64,000 nt of DNA from the NCBI RefSeq assembly GCF_013373865.1, contig NC_050475.1, positions 21,899,495 to 21,963,494 of the forward strand, in the 5' to 3' direction. The notes under the pieces were generated by a model, which was given only the letters and a program-made list of their open reading frames with translations, was not told the DNA's origin and made no database searches. How positions within the stretch are numbered: the first letter of the stretch is position 1; each line of letters opens with the position of its first letter. Below are positions 15,318 through 50,636 of this stretch, in pieces. A program made the position numbers and the translations under genes. Origin of the DNA: Monomorium pharaonis (taxonomy: Eukaryota > Arthropoda > Insecta > Hymenoptera > Formicidae).

Positions 15318-18300
15318 TATTAAAATTATATATAAATTTTTACTAAATAACAACCTTTGCAATCATTACACTTTTAGATAACATGTCATGCACAGCTTCA
15401 AGGGGAGGCCGTATTTGTTAGGACTGGCGAAGGTCTAAAAAAAATAAGCGGTTTTCAATTACATTTCTATGGAGTTAAAGTGGAATCTCCATCGCAAACG
15501 ATTAGAGTCGAGCAAAGTCAGAGCGACAGAAGCAAGAAGCCATTTCATCCTGTAACGTGAGTTTATACATTGATGCAATATATATAAATCGATAATATAA
15601 TTACAATTGAATTATGCTATAGATATCATGTTACAGAATCGAATTAGGCGGCGAACGCGTTACAAAAGTGACAGTCGGCCGGTTGCACTTTAGCGAAACT
15701 ACGAGCAATAATATGCGTAAAAAGGGAAAACCAAATCCGGATCAGAGGTATTTCCATTTGGTTGTCGGATTACATGCGCATACCGCGGATCAAGCCAGTT
15801 ATCAAGTAGTGGCTCACGCATCGGAACGTATAATTGTCAGAGTATGTAAAATCAATAATGGAATTATTCTGGAATTATTTAATCGGAATTGATTCTCATA
15901 CATTGCACTATAGGCGAGTAATCCAGGACAGTTTGAATCAGAAGGCACTGGCGTGGGTGCTGAAGGTGGATGGCAGAGAGGAGCAGCTCCAGATAGCGTA
16001 TATCATGCTGGCAGGGTTGGAATTAATACGGATAGACCGGATGAAGCTCTTGTTGTACATGGCAACATGAAGGTAGATGACTTTCTTATTTAATTACATA
16101 AGATCTGTTCGTGTTACTTGAAATTCTCTCAAAATGTTTACACTTAAAACAAAATAATACATTTAGATGTTAGAGAGAAAAAAAAACGAAGATTCTAATG
16201 ATAAAAATGCAAATAATAAACCAATATTTATATGATAATTGAATATAACGCTGGATAATGCAATCGCGTATCGATATGTCGTTAAATTGAACATAGGTAA
16301 CTGGGCATATCGTTCAACCCAGCGACGTAAGAGCAAAGCAAAGCGTTCAAGAAGTGGATACACGTGAACAACTACGGAACGTACAACAATTACGCGTTGT
16401 TCGTTATCGATACGCTCCGGAATTCGCGCAACATTCGGGTCTAGATATCAAGCAGGAAGATACCGGTGTTATAGCGCAAGAGGTTCAGCAAATTCTACCA
16501 GAAGCGGTGCTACCGGCAGGCGATATAGTTCTGCCAAATGGTCAGAGAATTGAAAATTTCTTAGTGGTAAATAAGGAGAGAATATTTATGGAGAATGTTG
16601 GTGCTGTTAAGGAATTATGCAAAGTAAGAACTTTTTTATTAATTCTTATAGTGTTTTATATAGGATTTTTTTACCCTTTTTTATCTTTTGCTTTATCATA
16701 ATCAACTTATCATAATCAACAGGTGACAGACAGTCTAGAAACGAGAATAGATCAATTAGAAAGGATAAATAAACGACTAGCAAAATTGAAAAGGGGTGAT
16801 AGTCTAAAGAGTTCCAGCACAGTATCTAGTATATCAGGCAATAAATATTCATCATCTATTAATAATAAGTCATCTTTGCACGGAAAGACAAAAAGACTCG
16901 AAAGAGAGGAAGAACTTCTTTGCAGTAATAAATTTATTCAAATTATTATTGTTATACTTATTCTCATCATGGCATTTTGGTAATTATTTCTTTAGTTTAT
17001 TTTCATTTTAATCCGATTCCGTTTCTCGAACATTCAACTAATTTATGCTATGACTTTCAGTCTAGTTGCAATGGCAACATTATATTTCTTAGAATATCAA
17101 AAACGTAGTAGCGTTGAATGGTCTGCCATGGCAAGCAATGGCATGTTAGCTATTGGTCCAGCTCATCCACCGACAATGTCCACTACTTCTAATTATGAGC
17201 ATCGATATAATTCATTGTTACATAGCACGTTATCTCCTTTCTATACTAAGCAAGGGCCTTACACAAGGGAATTAGATGGAGGATTATCTATCAAAAGTAA
17301 TTCCCTTACTACGCCACCTCCACATACAAAACAACAATTGTACTCTCAGGAAATAACATGGTATCCTATGAGCCATCCGGGTCCCCAACCTAAACATGAA
17401 AAAAATAAGTCAGTAAAATATTTTTTAACAATATTGCCATGAAAGAAATTATTTTGTTATATACAGATTCCTTAAAAATGTTATAATAATAATAAATTTC
17501 AGTGAATTTCCGGGAAATTGGCTTAGTAGAAATGGTGCAGGTGTTGTTCCTAGCAATGTGGATGAAAACGATCAAAGCTCAGATGTAGATTCTTCATCTG
17601 CTAATAAAGGTCCAAATCCTTTAGGAAAACCTGAAGAATGCTCTGCTCATTTTACTGAGCTCGAAAGTCCATGTCAGGTAAGAATTTATTAATTCTACTT
17701 ACAAAAATTATTGATCTGTCTCTTTCTCTCTCTCTCTGTATGCGCGCGCGCATGTATGTGTCTAATGAATATACATATAAATATACACTTATAATTAAAT
17801 GAAATATAAACACAATGTTTCAGGTATATTGTTGCACAGCTGAGATTCATCAATTAGAAGATTCTCAGCCTGATCATCCACCAGAAAAGAAGTCCATTTG
17901 TAAGTTTCATATCTACTTTTCTGAGATTAAAGTATGCAGATAAATTATTTAATTTTTTAAAATTCAAAAACACATTAATTATAAATTTATTTTATTTTTA
18001 GCAGATCATTTGGAACAGCCACTAAGTATGCCGCATGAAGAAAAACGAAAATTAAGTAAAGGTTTCCAAAATGGTATTAGTCCATCTGATCCCAATACTC
18101 AAACTCTCGTAAAAGAGGTACAGATTTTTTTATATTATTACATTGGCTAAATTATACACAAAGAAGATAAATATTTAATTAAACGTATCTTATAGACCAA
18201 TTACAAGTATTTGCATAAACGAGCAAAACGAGAAACCGGTGGAGATTGGGGAGAAGTCGCTAGCAACGCTGCAGGATCATTGCCACCAGAACCTAGACCA

Positions 18301-18964
18301 CAATTATTTGTAGTAGCAAAAAATTTCAATACGTCTTTAGATCAAAGATATTGCTCTCCATCATCACCAGATACACCCAACAACATTAGTTGCATTGTGC
18401 CTTTATCGAAACATATGCCAGATACGCATTTAACATTACATTTTGTGTAAGTTTAGAATGCGTTCATACTTTATGAATGTATGTATTCGATTTCTGATTA
18501 TGTGTTATAATCATGATTCTTGTTATAGCGGTATGCCATGGTATTGGCAAATTGTGCAACAATGTCCCTTTTCACCAAACTCTGGTATAGACGAAGCAAT
18601 GGTGTGTGGTTGGAGTTATACTATGCAACAACCTCAGTATATTGAAAGTAATAATCAACCAGGTGATCAATCCTTTCCACTCGATGTTGCGCATTATCTT
18701 AGGAAAACTTTAAAGTTTCGAATACCTACGATGCAACCTCAAGAGGTAATTTATTTTAATATAAACAGACAATTTAGGAATGATTCTTTGCAAAATTATT
18801 TACGAGTAAAGACATTAAATATTAATGTTAAAAATTTTTAGCATAAATAGAGTAATTTAATTATCGCGTATTATATTTTATTACAGAATATTTGCAAAAG
18901 TAAGCATGATGTCGACTATTTGGAGTTTACATTGCACTTTTATCGAGACTGCGAAGAACAATGA
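7265..18964 (+). CDS. Myrf: Myelin regulatory factor (Myrf), membrane-tethered self-cleaving transcription factor
   Basis: Eighteen coding exons give about 1,166 residues. Exon 2 holds an acidic DNEALDFSQLEDFINSD segment, and exon 4 a P/S-rich LPESPPDSGSEPPYSP motif typical of the family. Exon 5 ends with a basic, NLS-like KKRKLS. Exons 6-8 encode the Ndt80-like DNA-binding domain (about residues 302-505; signature HYRVDADKGFNFS and CQKKNHF). Exons 9-10 encode the intramolecular chaperone/S74-type domain. Ser561 (16321-16323) and Lys566 (16336-16338), in QPSDVRAKQ, match the dyad required for autocleavage in mouse MYRF (Ser587/Lys592). A coiled coil (about 666-684) precedes one membrane segment (about 732-755) at the exon 11/12 junction, followed by a lumenal C-terminal domain ending at TGA 18962-18964. 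Known role: ER-anchored trimer, self-cleaved to release the nuclear N-terminal fragment. Exon 1 is the least certain part. Confidence 0.95.
7392..13847 (+). other. Myrf: Two long 5' introns of Myrf (3.4 kb and 2.9 kb)
   Basis: Introns 1 (7392-10825) and 2 (10920-13847) hold almost all the intronic length of this gene; later introns are mostly under 400 nt. Only the 94-nt exon 2 interrupts them. I see no other exon and no recognisable gene on either strand. Long 5' introns often carry enhancers or alternative promoters, but I see no specific site. Confidence 0.6.
15224..15315 (+). repeat. (TG)n microsatellite in Myrf intron 6
   Basis: A pure TG run of about 46 units lies in the 233-nt intron between exons 6 and 7, both of which encode the DNA-binding domain. 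On the sense strand it is a UG repeat, the kind of sequence bound by TDP-43/TBPH and CELF proteins. Any effect on splicing is inference. Confidence 0.97.
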
Positions 18965-19241
18965 ATAATCTCTCCTTGTATAGCATACTTTATAAGAAAC
19001 TTCAGAAATTTCCAATTATCTAACAAAAGTTAGATTTCTCCACTCTATATGAAGCCTTTGTGCCTTTATAATCTGTCCTCTGCTTTCGTAGTTTACAGTA
19101 CTCTTGTATTTTATATATCGCATATTACAATTATATTATTTACTAATATAAACACAAAGTATACATAATTTATTTACAATTATAGTTATTGTAACACGGA
19201 TCATTATTGTGCAGAAAATTTCTTTAGAGATAATGCATGAA

Positions 19242-19287
<46 letters not shown>
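19242..19287. repeat. (AC)n microsatellite in Myrf 3' region
   Basis: A pure AC run of about 23 units lies 278 nt after the Myrf stop codon. It is probably within the 3' untranslated region if the polyadenylation candidates at 19491-19517 are used. Confidence 0.95.
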
Positions 19288-19289
<2 letters not shown>

Positions 19290-19490
19290 TATCTTAATCA
19301 CTTATTGACATGGTAAGAATAACAAGCGAACAAATAAGTAGTAATTGATGGAATGTATCATTTTTCATATTTATGAATTTGTGTTAGCACAACATATCTT
19401 ACATTTTTTGTTGTTTTATACATACTTTGATTTTAATTCAGTTAATATTATTTACTAATGTTAATACTACAAATAATACAAAAAACGTTA

Positions 19491-19517
19491 AATAAATTAT
19501 ATAACTTATAAAATAAA
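19491..19517 (+). terminator. Myrf: Candidate polyadenylation signals for Myrf
   Basis: Two AATAAA hexamers (19491-19496 and 19512-19517) are the first that I noticed after the stop codon, about 530-550 nt downstream. AT-rich DNA contains such hexamers by chance, and others occur further on (near 20200 and 21136), so the true 3' end is not fixed. Confidence 0.35.
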
Positions 19518-21759
19518 ACAAAAAAATATTTACTGTAATGTACTATAAAATGTACATACATTAGGGTGTTGTCATGCAGTTTTATAACCATCAACTACTA
19601 CATCTTTTAATTTATTAATGGTTTCTTATGAAACTCAGACTCAAGATCTAATTATGAGCATATATTTCTACACTCCTACTATATATATATATATCTTTTA
19701 TGTAGTTCACATTTTAATTTTTGATACTGGTTTACAGATTGTAAAATAAAATGTAATACATGAAACTGTTAACTGCTAACATTTTCAATACTTGTGAAAC
19801 CGAATATAAGCTTATTATCAAAATATAGTGTCACACAAAAAACGTTATAGTGTTTAAATTGTAAATAGTCATATTTGCTATATAATTAATTTCATTTCAT
19901 GGTTATGTACAAACAACATTGAATATTAGATGTTATAATATATTATATAATATTGTTATATATTCAAATAAGAAGACAATTTATCGGTGATTTTTAATAA
20001 GTTAGTTTTCATTTAAATATCTTTCTCATGAAGAGTAATGAAAATCAACGAGACAACAAAATATTTTAATATTTTTGTTTATTATACTATTTGTTTATAT
20101 ATTAAACGATCTTATAGAATTGTGCGAGTTCCTAAAAATATTGTACAGTAAATGTTTAATGATAAAGTCATTTACACGCACATATTTTATCACACTTATG
20201 CTAATAAATACAGACAGATATATGTATATGCATGAATAGCTTAGTAAAAGAAAAGTTAATAGAAAACATTTCTAATTATACATGCTCTAATTTTAATTTT
20301 ATATAACAAGTTAAAACATCTATTTTGTTAATTTAAAAATGATTTTGAGTGAATGATATATTGCCATATATCATTAATTACTTTTTAATCATTAAAATGT
20401 GACTTGTATAATGTTATCAAAAACATAACGAGCAATTTCCAAATAATTTAAATATATCAACATCTTTGCCGTCCACATGTAATCTGTATAGCGAAAAGCA
20501 GTTTATAGAAACTTTATAATTTATCAATTGATTATCTGTACTATTCAGAACTCAGTGCACAAACTTATGTGATGTATTGTAGTGAAATTCGAATTTGGAT
20601 AATTACTAGTATACATTGCTATTCACACAAATACACACACGCACAAGTTGTATAAACTATACTTTCTTGTACAGTAATATAACATATTTAACAATGATCA
20701 ATATAATGAGAAGTATAATATAGTATTACTAAATAATAATACCTACAAACTTTTATTTATTGATTCATTTTATGTTGTTACAATATGTGAAAACATTTTT
20801 TAAATTTATTCTTTTAGATAATTATCTTACAGGGTATAAATATTATGAAAAATATTGTTATTATGACATGAGAATCTTGTGTTTTTATTTTGCTTGTGTT
20901 GATATATTTTAAATTTCTCTTTATGTCCATATATTGTTTGTTATTTAATGTCATTATTATTATGCATTAATTCTAATATAAGCTGTTAACACATGACTTT
21001 TGTATCTTATATACACAAAACTATAAATATAATATTATAAAACATAGATATAGATGTATTATATAATTATGTATATTAATAAGAAATATCTCGTAAGTAA
21101 AAGTATTTTTAAGTGCGTCACTTGCGTATATTATGTGAGTAATAAATTTATATTCGTAATTACATCGTGATTTATTATTTTTATTATTTTATTTGGTATA
21201 ACTATGAATATATATTGTACTGAAATAATGATATACAATTTACATATAAATTACAGAAATCCAATAATTTCCTCGCTCATTTTCCTAATAACTCCGAAGC
21301 TTTAAAAATTCATCAAAAATTATTAAGGAGATCATAGAGTCGTCTGTTTGACCAACATTTTTTATTTAAACTAATCTTTTAATTGGCTTTATAGAGAATC
21401 GAAAAACTTTTACAGAATTAAAGTACGTACCAAAATCTAGTGGAATACGATCTGATTTAATATCAAAAAGAAAAAAAAGTTCATTTTTTAGTACATAGAG
21501 CTGTCACTTCATATTTTGCTTAGTATATATAAAATCTACGATATATGTATATGTACAAAATGAAACTGTATTCCTCTAGGGATAATGTATACAAACAATA
21601 TGTCGTGCAATTCAAAGTAAGTAAAAAAAAGATAACTTTTAATAACTTTTTATAATTGCAAATTCAGATATAGGTTAGAGAAAGAGCAGTCAGAAAAACA
21701 TTCTGTTTATTCTTGGTACAAAATCTGGTAACCAGTTCATAGGATGTTAATACATGCAC

Positions 21760-21963
21760 ACTGAAAAAAAAATTAAATATATTCAATGAAATATGTTATT
21801 GCGGGCTGCCCAATTACAGATATACTCAATACAATAATATATGCTATTGTAGTATCAACATTGTACTTGCACTAAAAGCAAATATTATTGTATTGAGTAT
21901 TTTATGTAATTGGCAGCCTGCAATCACATATGTTATTGGCTATATTACATTTTTTTTCTGTAT
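21760..21963. mobile_element. Palindromic MITE, poly-A-type TIR
   Basis: The two halves are near-complete inverted copies. The left half starts with CACTGAAAAAAAAATTA and continues through TATGTTATTGCGGGCTGCC to ACTCAATACAATAATAT; the right half returns the same blocks in reverse complement, ending TTTTTTTTCTGTATG. At about 200 bp with no coding capacity, this is a typical hairpin MITE. It sits about 20 bp outside the left end of the 2.4-kb palindrome. Confidence 0.75.
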
Positions 21964-23212
21964 GTATTTTAATTCTGAAAAAGGATTTCCGAATCAGAGA
22001 GGAACCTGAGAGCGGTCATCACGTCGTTTTAGGTAAGGTGTTTTCATCATCGCCTCTATGTGTACAAAACGCCTCTATGTGCACATTGAACTATGTAATC
22101 AAATATCTATGAATCCCAATGTGCATAACTTTTTGGGTCTCTTCTATATGCTATGTCCACGTTTATTTGGTTAATTGTTTCATGCTATACCCGTAAATTT
22201 TACAATTATATGAATTCATATTTTAAATCTGTTTTATGCAAATGTGCATAATCGTGTTCTATAAATGTGCAATACCACATATACATGATATAAATTCAAA
22301 TAACTGATTTGATAAAAATTCACTCACCGATTGCTGTCGCTGCTCCTGCTGCTGATGCTACTGCTACATTAATTCCTTTTCCAGAATACCGAATCGCTCC
22401 ATGGATGCTGCTTTCTGCTGACATCATCCTACTATTCCCGAACCGCACATTAATAACGATCGCCCGATACTTTATTCGGCAATCCCGATATTACGGATAT
22501 CACACACGAGTAAAACGTAATCCGCGCGCGAGAATTTCACTTGGCGCGACCGTTACATTTGGACAAATACATTAAAAGTACGGCACGTCAAGACACACTG
22601 AACAGAAGTAAATCAATTCGCTCCCAGAGTTTCGTATCTCTGTATGATTGCGCGACGACTAGTAAAAGTTTTATTATTGGCACGATCGCCATTCTACCGA
22701 ACGGAGCAAACACTTTGCTCGAACGTGCACGCGAACACTTCACTCGCAACCGAAGGCAAACGCACGATGCCGCGCTTTACACATAAATACGACCTCTGTT
22801 ACGGGATTTCACATGCCTCGCGGGTTGTCTATTAGCGCGACGACACTCTCAACATAGTACCGTACCTGCGCACAATGAATTCTGAATAGGCGAGACACGC
22901 ACGGAGTCGACAGAGCGTCCGACGCTCCGACCGGTGCTGGATTGGTGCTGGACCGCGAAGAAACATGGCGGCAGCAGCGTACGGGGCGTACGTGACCGCT
23001 GGCAGGCAGACTCGGCGGGACTCGGCGCTAGTCGGCGCCACTCGGCGTTGCTAGGCGACCGACTTGTTGACTCGCGCATGGCGCCGCTGCCGCCATGTTG
23101 CTCCGTTGCTCCGTGCTCCAGTCGTCACGTACGCCTCTCCAGCGCCGGTCAGACGCTCCGTCGACTCCGTGCGTGTTTCTGCGTGTCTCTAGATGTCGTA
23201 TTCGTAGTCGTA

Positions 23213-23345
23213 GGGTAAGGCAGAGAAAAACGTAAGTCGTAATATACTACTATTCTAGAGTCTAGAATAGTATACTACATGTACGACGTACGTTTTCCTA
23301 CGACTACGACTGCGACACCTACGTCTCGTTCTCTGCCTTCGGCCT
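23213..23345. repeat. Small near-perfect hairpin within the palindrome
   Basis: The centre is ACTATTCTAGA-G-TCTAGAATAGT. Further out, AGGCAGAGAAAAACGTAAG and TACGTTTTCC...TCTCTGCCT, plus GTCGTAGG and CCTACGAC, are also inverted copies. It lies only in the right arm of the larger structure. Confidence 0.75.
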
Positions 23346-23810
23346 AAAGTGTGAAAAGGATACGTTCGGTAGAATATCGCGAGTGCCAATTAAAGTGCTA
23401 CTAGTCGTCGTGCGAGCATACGAAATTCTCGAAGTGAATTTGTCTCCGTTCGTTGTATGTCGGCGCGTAATTTTCATTCAAACGGTTTTCCTCGGCTTGC
23501 GTTTCCACGAAGTTACGTGACGTCATGCCACTTTCGTGCCAGGTTGATTTTCGCCGCCAATCAGACAAGCCGTCCTTTTCACTTTTTCAAATGTAACGGT
23601 CGCGCCAAGTGAAATTCTCGCGCGTAGTTTACGTTTTACTCGTGTGTGATATATTATTCGTAATATCGGGAGTGCCGAATAAGGTATCGGGCGATCGTTA
23701 TTAATGTGCGGTTCGAGAAAAGCACGATGATGTCAGCAGAAAGCGGCATCCATGAATCAAGCGACTCGGTATTAAATATACTATTTTTTCAAGTGATACA
23801 TTTCTTTGGA

Positions 23811-23960
23811 CGGGATTCATAGACCGATCTTAAGCTCAAGCATTGTCTTAAGTCTAGCTTCGAGCCGACTTGAGACTTACTTAACCAATGAAATAACAGC
23901 ATTGACGTCTCAAGATCGTGCTTAAGCTGGAACTTGAATAAGATTCGACTATGAATTCCG
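23811..23960. mobile_element. Hairpin MITE-like insertion in the right palindrome arm
   Basis: The ends CGGGATTCATAG and CTATGAATTCCG are inverted copies, and the interior repeats CTTAAGC/GCTTAAG in both orientations. The left arm lacks this sequence, so it inserted after the inverted duplication formed. It interrupts the right copy of the block that starts ATGATGTCAGC. Confidence 0.65.
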
Positions 23961-24425
23961 GCCTTTATCTGCTTTTGTGTTTGAGTTTAGGAATAATATT
24001 TATCACATTTTCAGAATCAAAACCGGAAAAGGAATGTAGCAGTAGCAGCAGCAGCAGGAGCAGCGACAACAATCGGTAAGTGAATTTTTATCAAATCAAT
24101 TAATTGAATTTATATCATGTATATGTGGTATTGCAAATTTATAGAACACGATTATGCATATTTGCATAAAACAGATTAAAAATATGAATGCATATAATTG
24201 TAAAATTTACGGATATAGCATGAAACAGAACAAATAAATGTGGACATAGCATATATAAAAGAGACCCAAAAAGTCATGCACATTACCCACGGAATTCATA
24301 GATATTTGACTACATAGTTCAATGTGCACATTTTGTGCACATAGAGGCGCTGATTGATGGAAATACCTTAAAACGACGTGATGACCGCTCTCAGGTTCCT
24401 CTCTGTTCCGAATTGTTCCGAATCT

Positions 24426-26437
24426 ATAAAAGAAACATACAAACATACATACAAAATCTACTTATTTATTAATTATATACACGAATGAGTTTACATTATT
24501 GACCCCGATCAAGTTTGACGGGCACTTTAGCATTCCCCTCCCCCCGAAGAATGTAAATACAACAGGCTCGAGGAAGAAGGTAGCATCGGAAAGTATGTTA
24601 CGCTCTCGATTAAAACCAAAAAATTATCGGAGGTACGTATTAGGAGTACAGTGGAGTACAGGACTCAATTCTCACTACTCTCTACTTTATCAATTCCCGT
24701 AGCTTTTGATATCTTTTTTAAACATCTAGAGAAGTGTGTATATTTGAAAAATTATTAAAATATGTAAATTAAAATCCAAAATAATTTTTTTTAATTTACA
24801 GAAATTAAATATTAGCATATTTAATCACATTAAATTCAGTAAAATTAAAGATCTCTCTTTCTCTCTCTCCCTCTTGTCAAATTCTAACAACTTTTATTTT
24901 TAGGGAGGATATTAAAAGAAATACATATATATCTTAACTCTTATTTAATTTTTTGTCTAATTATTTAAAAAATTAATTGTAAATATATATAATGTTCCCA
25001 GGTGTTATTCAAAATAAAGTATATACGTATATTTATATATATTTCATTATATCATTATAATATAAAAATAAATTCAAATATAAAAATATTTATAAACGCA
25101 CATTTATTCCAGCATCAGCAAAATACATGTTTAATACATATTGCGATTGAAGCTATGAAAAGATCATATTTGAAAGAGAGATTATAAATATATTCTTGAA
25201 TTTAAATTTAATAAAGCAATATTCTACAAATGCATATAGTTTGTACATTACATAAAAATCAGTATTTTTTTTCATATATTGGAACAATTTACTGAGTTCT
25301 TGAATCGAATATCGAAAGCTTTAAAATGGATCTATACATATATATCTCTTTAAATATTTGTATTCATGTAATGGTGCTGGATAAATTTAATTACTTTTAT
25401 ATATTTACATGTGTCAGTATAAAACTTTACATTATTTAAATTCAGTAACAAATTGTTCCAGAGAACCCTTTTATGGTCGATAATGATCGTAAAAGCACGT
25501 TAAAAATCTATTTATATGTGTTAAAATAAATCAAGAAGTTACTTTCAAGCAAATTTTATAAATAAGTCATGATAAAAAGGGTATACACAATATATAAAAT
25601 ATAGAAAAATCACAGATTACATTTTTTCCCATCTCAGTCTGAATATTTAAGAAGTATATGTACAATTCATATTATAAAATAAAATATAATTAATAAATTC
25701 ATACGTATTATGACACGATAAAATAATACTAATTATCACATACTAAATTCAGCTTTATTGCTCTACACATTCAAAATAAAAAACATTTTTCATATATCTA
25801 AATCTACATAAAAATTGTTTTTGAATAGATGCTAGGTTTTATAAATTCAAAAAACAGGAAGACAAGTAGATAAATCAAATGCAAATGATTAATTCTAGAT
25901 TGTGACACTGAAAAAATCTTGAAATGTCCTATAAGAACACAATTAAGATTAATTAAAATAATATAGTGTTCGTTCTTTCTCTTTAAAAATTAAGATAAAA
26001 AACAATATCTTTAGTAAAAAGATTACTTATGCGTGTATATAGTAATATACAATTGTTTGGATACATGTCGTTATGTTTTATTAATTACACTTACAAATAT
26101 ATACGTATATACTGAAACACATATCGTAGCACATACATTTGAATAATTTTATAAATATAAGAGTTTCATATAAATATGAGAGTTCTTTACCAAGAACGAT
26201 TATTATCAACCACTATGGTTCTTTATTCAATTATGTTACTAATATCAGCTACTTCAGAATCTAACTACTTTAAACAAACAATTAAAAAATGTATACATAG
26301 GCTAGTTACTTTATGCATAAACTTTATCGCATCTTAAGTAACACTGATGTGTATTATGTCTTTCTTACCAGTTATTGCACCGCTGTAATACATATCACGA
26401 GATCATATGTATATTATTAAAAAAAATCAATTTAGTA
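24426..26437. other. AT-rich intergenic DNA between the palindrome and tweek
   Basis: No supported coding region. The part nearest 26437 should be the tweek 3' untranslated region, since tweek ends at 26438 on the minus strand. Confidence 0.55.
26222..26227 (-). terminator. tweek: Candidate polyadenylation signal for tweek
   Basis: TTTATT on the plus strand gives AATAAA in tweek sense, about 210 nt past the stop codon. Chance occurrence in AT-rich DNA cannot be excluded. Confidence 0.35.
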
Positions 26438-49545
<23,108 letters not shown>

Positions 49546-50482
49546 GACAATGTTATTTTCTTTTGACTGTTAAATTAGAAACTACTATTCACAGCATTTT
49601 ATATACTGAAACAATAAAAATCTATTAATATATTTAGTAACAATTTATATGTATGCAATATATCATTTAATAAATGTAATTATTTAGTATTTTACAAATT
49701 ATAAAAAATAATTCTGAAATTTATTACATTATTTAACATAAATCAATCTCTATATACTTTAATTTCATATTATCTCATTTATTTCTCTTTTTAACCTAAC
49801 CTAACCTATACATTTTTATATAGTTGTAAAAAAATTCAATTATAATTCAATCGAGTACAATATTTGTCTATATAATTCATTCATCTAATGTTTTTTAAGA
49901 CATGCAAGTATCAAAACTGATTCAAAATGTTAAATTCTATTGAAACATTTGATATTACAAGAAACAAAATGTTGTATGTTTAAAGGTATATTCAATAAAT
50001 TCATTCGCACATATGTATATAACAAAAATTTCTTGATGTCTCTCTCGTGCAAAATAATTGATTGCAACGATCTCGTCTACGGAAAAAATGATTACTTCTC
50101 CAATGCAAAAATGAATTTTAACGATTTACCTTTGCTAGATAGTCGGATATAAAGCACATTGACATTTTGTTGTGCCATTCAGATTTTTATAATAATTGTC
50201 ATTATAATAATGTTATCATTGTAATAATCTTGGAGAGAGAACTGTCATCAACGAAAAGTGATACGCATAATAACCACTCCATACTTAACGCGTATACTTG
50301 ACCAATGTATTGTTAAGGTAAGTCCGTATGATAGCGTCGAAATATATGTTTAGCAAGAGAGAAATCTGAAATACAAAAATTATTGTCTACTGCCGCCATC
50401 AGCATCAATACTTGTGTGTTTAGAACTATTACAAGCTATGTTTGCAACACTGCCGATAAAATCGACGGCTTGAAAAATCCAT

Positions 50483-50600
50483 CAGCGCCTCTATGTGCAC
50501 AAAATATGCACATTGAACTATGTAGTCAAATATCCACGAATCCCGTAGGTAATGTGCATGACTTTTTGGATTTCTCGTATATTATTTGCATTACGCGAGG
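50483..50600 (+). repeat. Third copy of the palindrome-arm repeat
   Basis: The stretch holding GCCTCTATGTGCAC, GCACATTGAACTATGTAGTC and AATGTGCATGACTTTTTGG matches the block at about 22050-22140 in the left arm of the 2.4-kb palindrome, and its inverted copy near 24265-24355. The block CCGCTCTCAGGTTTCTCTCTG at about 51030-51050 matches the palindrome's outer end. The repeat is therefore dispersed, not unique to the palindrome. Confidence 0.75.
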
Positions 50601-50636
50601 GAGCAAGATAGTAAGGGAGGTGAACAAGAGGCCAGT

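Larger units (their letters stand above)
7265..18964 (+). other. Myrf: Myrf exon map
   Basis: Coding exons: 1 7265-7391; 2 10826-10919; 3 13848-14075; 4 14325-14416; 5 14485-14792; 6 14881-15144; 7 15378-15556; 8 15637-15841; 9 15914-16072; 10 16297-16623; 11 16723-16979; 12 17061-17408; 13 17503-17677; 14 17824-17899; 15 18002-18117 (or from 18005); 16 18196-18446; 17 18529-18745; 18 18887-18964. All introns are GT-AG and all phases join without a stop; the total is 3,501 nt. The ATG at 7265 has an in-frame TAA 18 nt upstream, so it is the first ATG of its frame. Exon 1 encodes an N/H-rich, unrecognised N-terminus joined across a 3.4-kb intron, so an alternative first exon is possible. Confidence 0.85.
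18965..21758. other. Myrf 3' untranslated region and AT-rich intergenic DNA
   Basis: I see no coding region here. The stretch is strongly AT-rich, with one AC microsatellite and short AT repeats. Part of it is presumably the Myrf 3' untranslated region. Nothing else is recognisable. Confidence 0.6.
21984..24425. repeat. 2.4-kb imperfect palindrome with CpG-rich core
   Basis: The left arm (about 21984-23037) and right arm (about 23039-24425) are diverged inverted copies. Paired blocks from outside in: GAGGAACCTGAGAGCGG at about 22000 with its complement near 24385; the tract holding GTGCACATTGAACTATGTA; a block starting ATGATGTCAGCAGAAAGC (minus strand near 22430, plus strand near 23727); GTAACGGTCGCGCCAAG; the CACGGAGTCGAC block (about 22900/23170); and AACATGGCGGCAGC (22973/23102). 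The right arm is longer because it holds an inserted hairpin element (23811-23960) and a small palindrome (about 23213-23345). The core is CpG-rich, unlike its surroundings. Short open frames on both strands are mirror images and end quickly. It could be a foldback-type element, an inverted duplication of a 5' gene end, or a long-hairpin RNA source. Confidence 0.75.

Noticed and set aside
14692..15381. A 229-residue plus-strand open frame overlapping the Myrf DNA-binding exon
   Set aside because: The part at 14881-15144 is the real exon 6 frame, but the flanks read through introns and the TG repeat; the spliced model explains it better.
22309..23218. Open frames of 60-95 residues on both strands in the palindrome
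   Set aside because: They are arginine-rich frames of a CpG-rich, self-complementary sequence, mirror-imaged between arms, with no domain. A real first exon cannot be excluded, so the region is reported as a palindrome and not as a gene.
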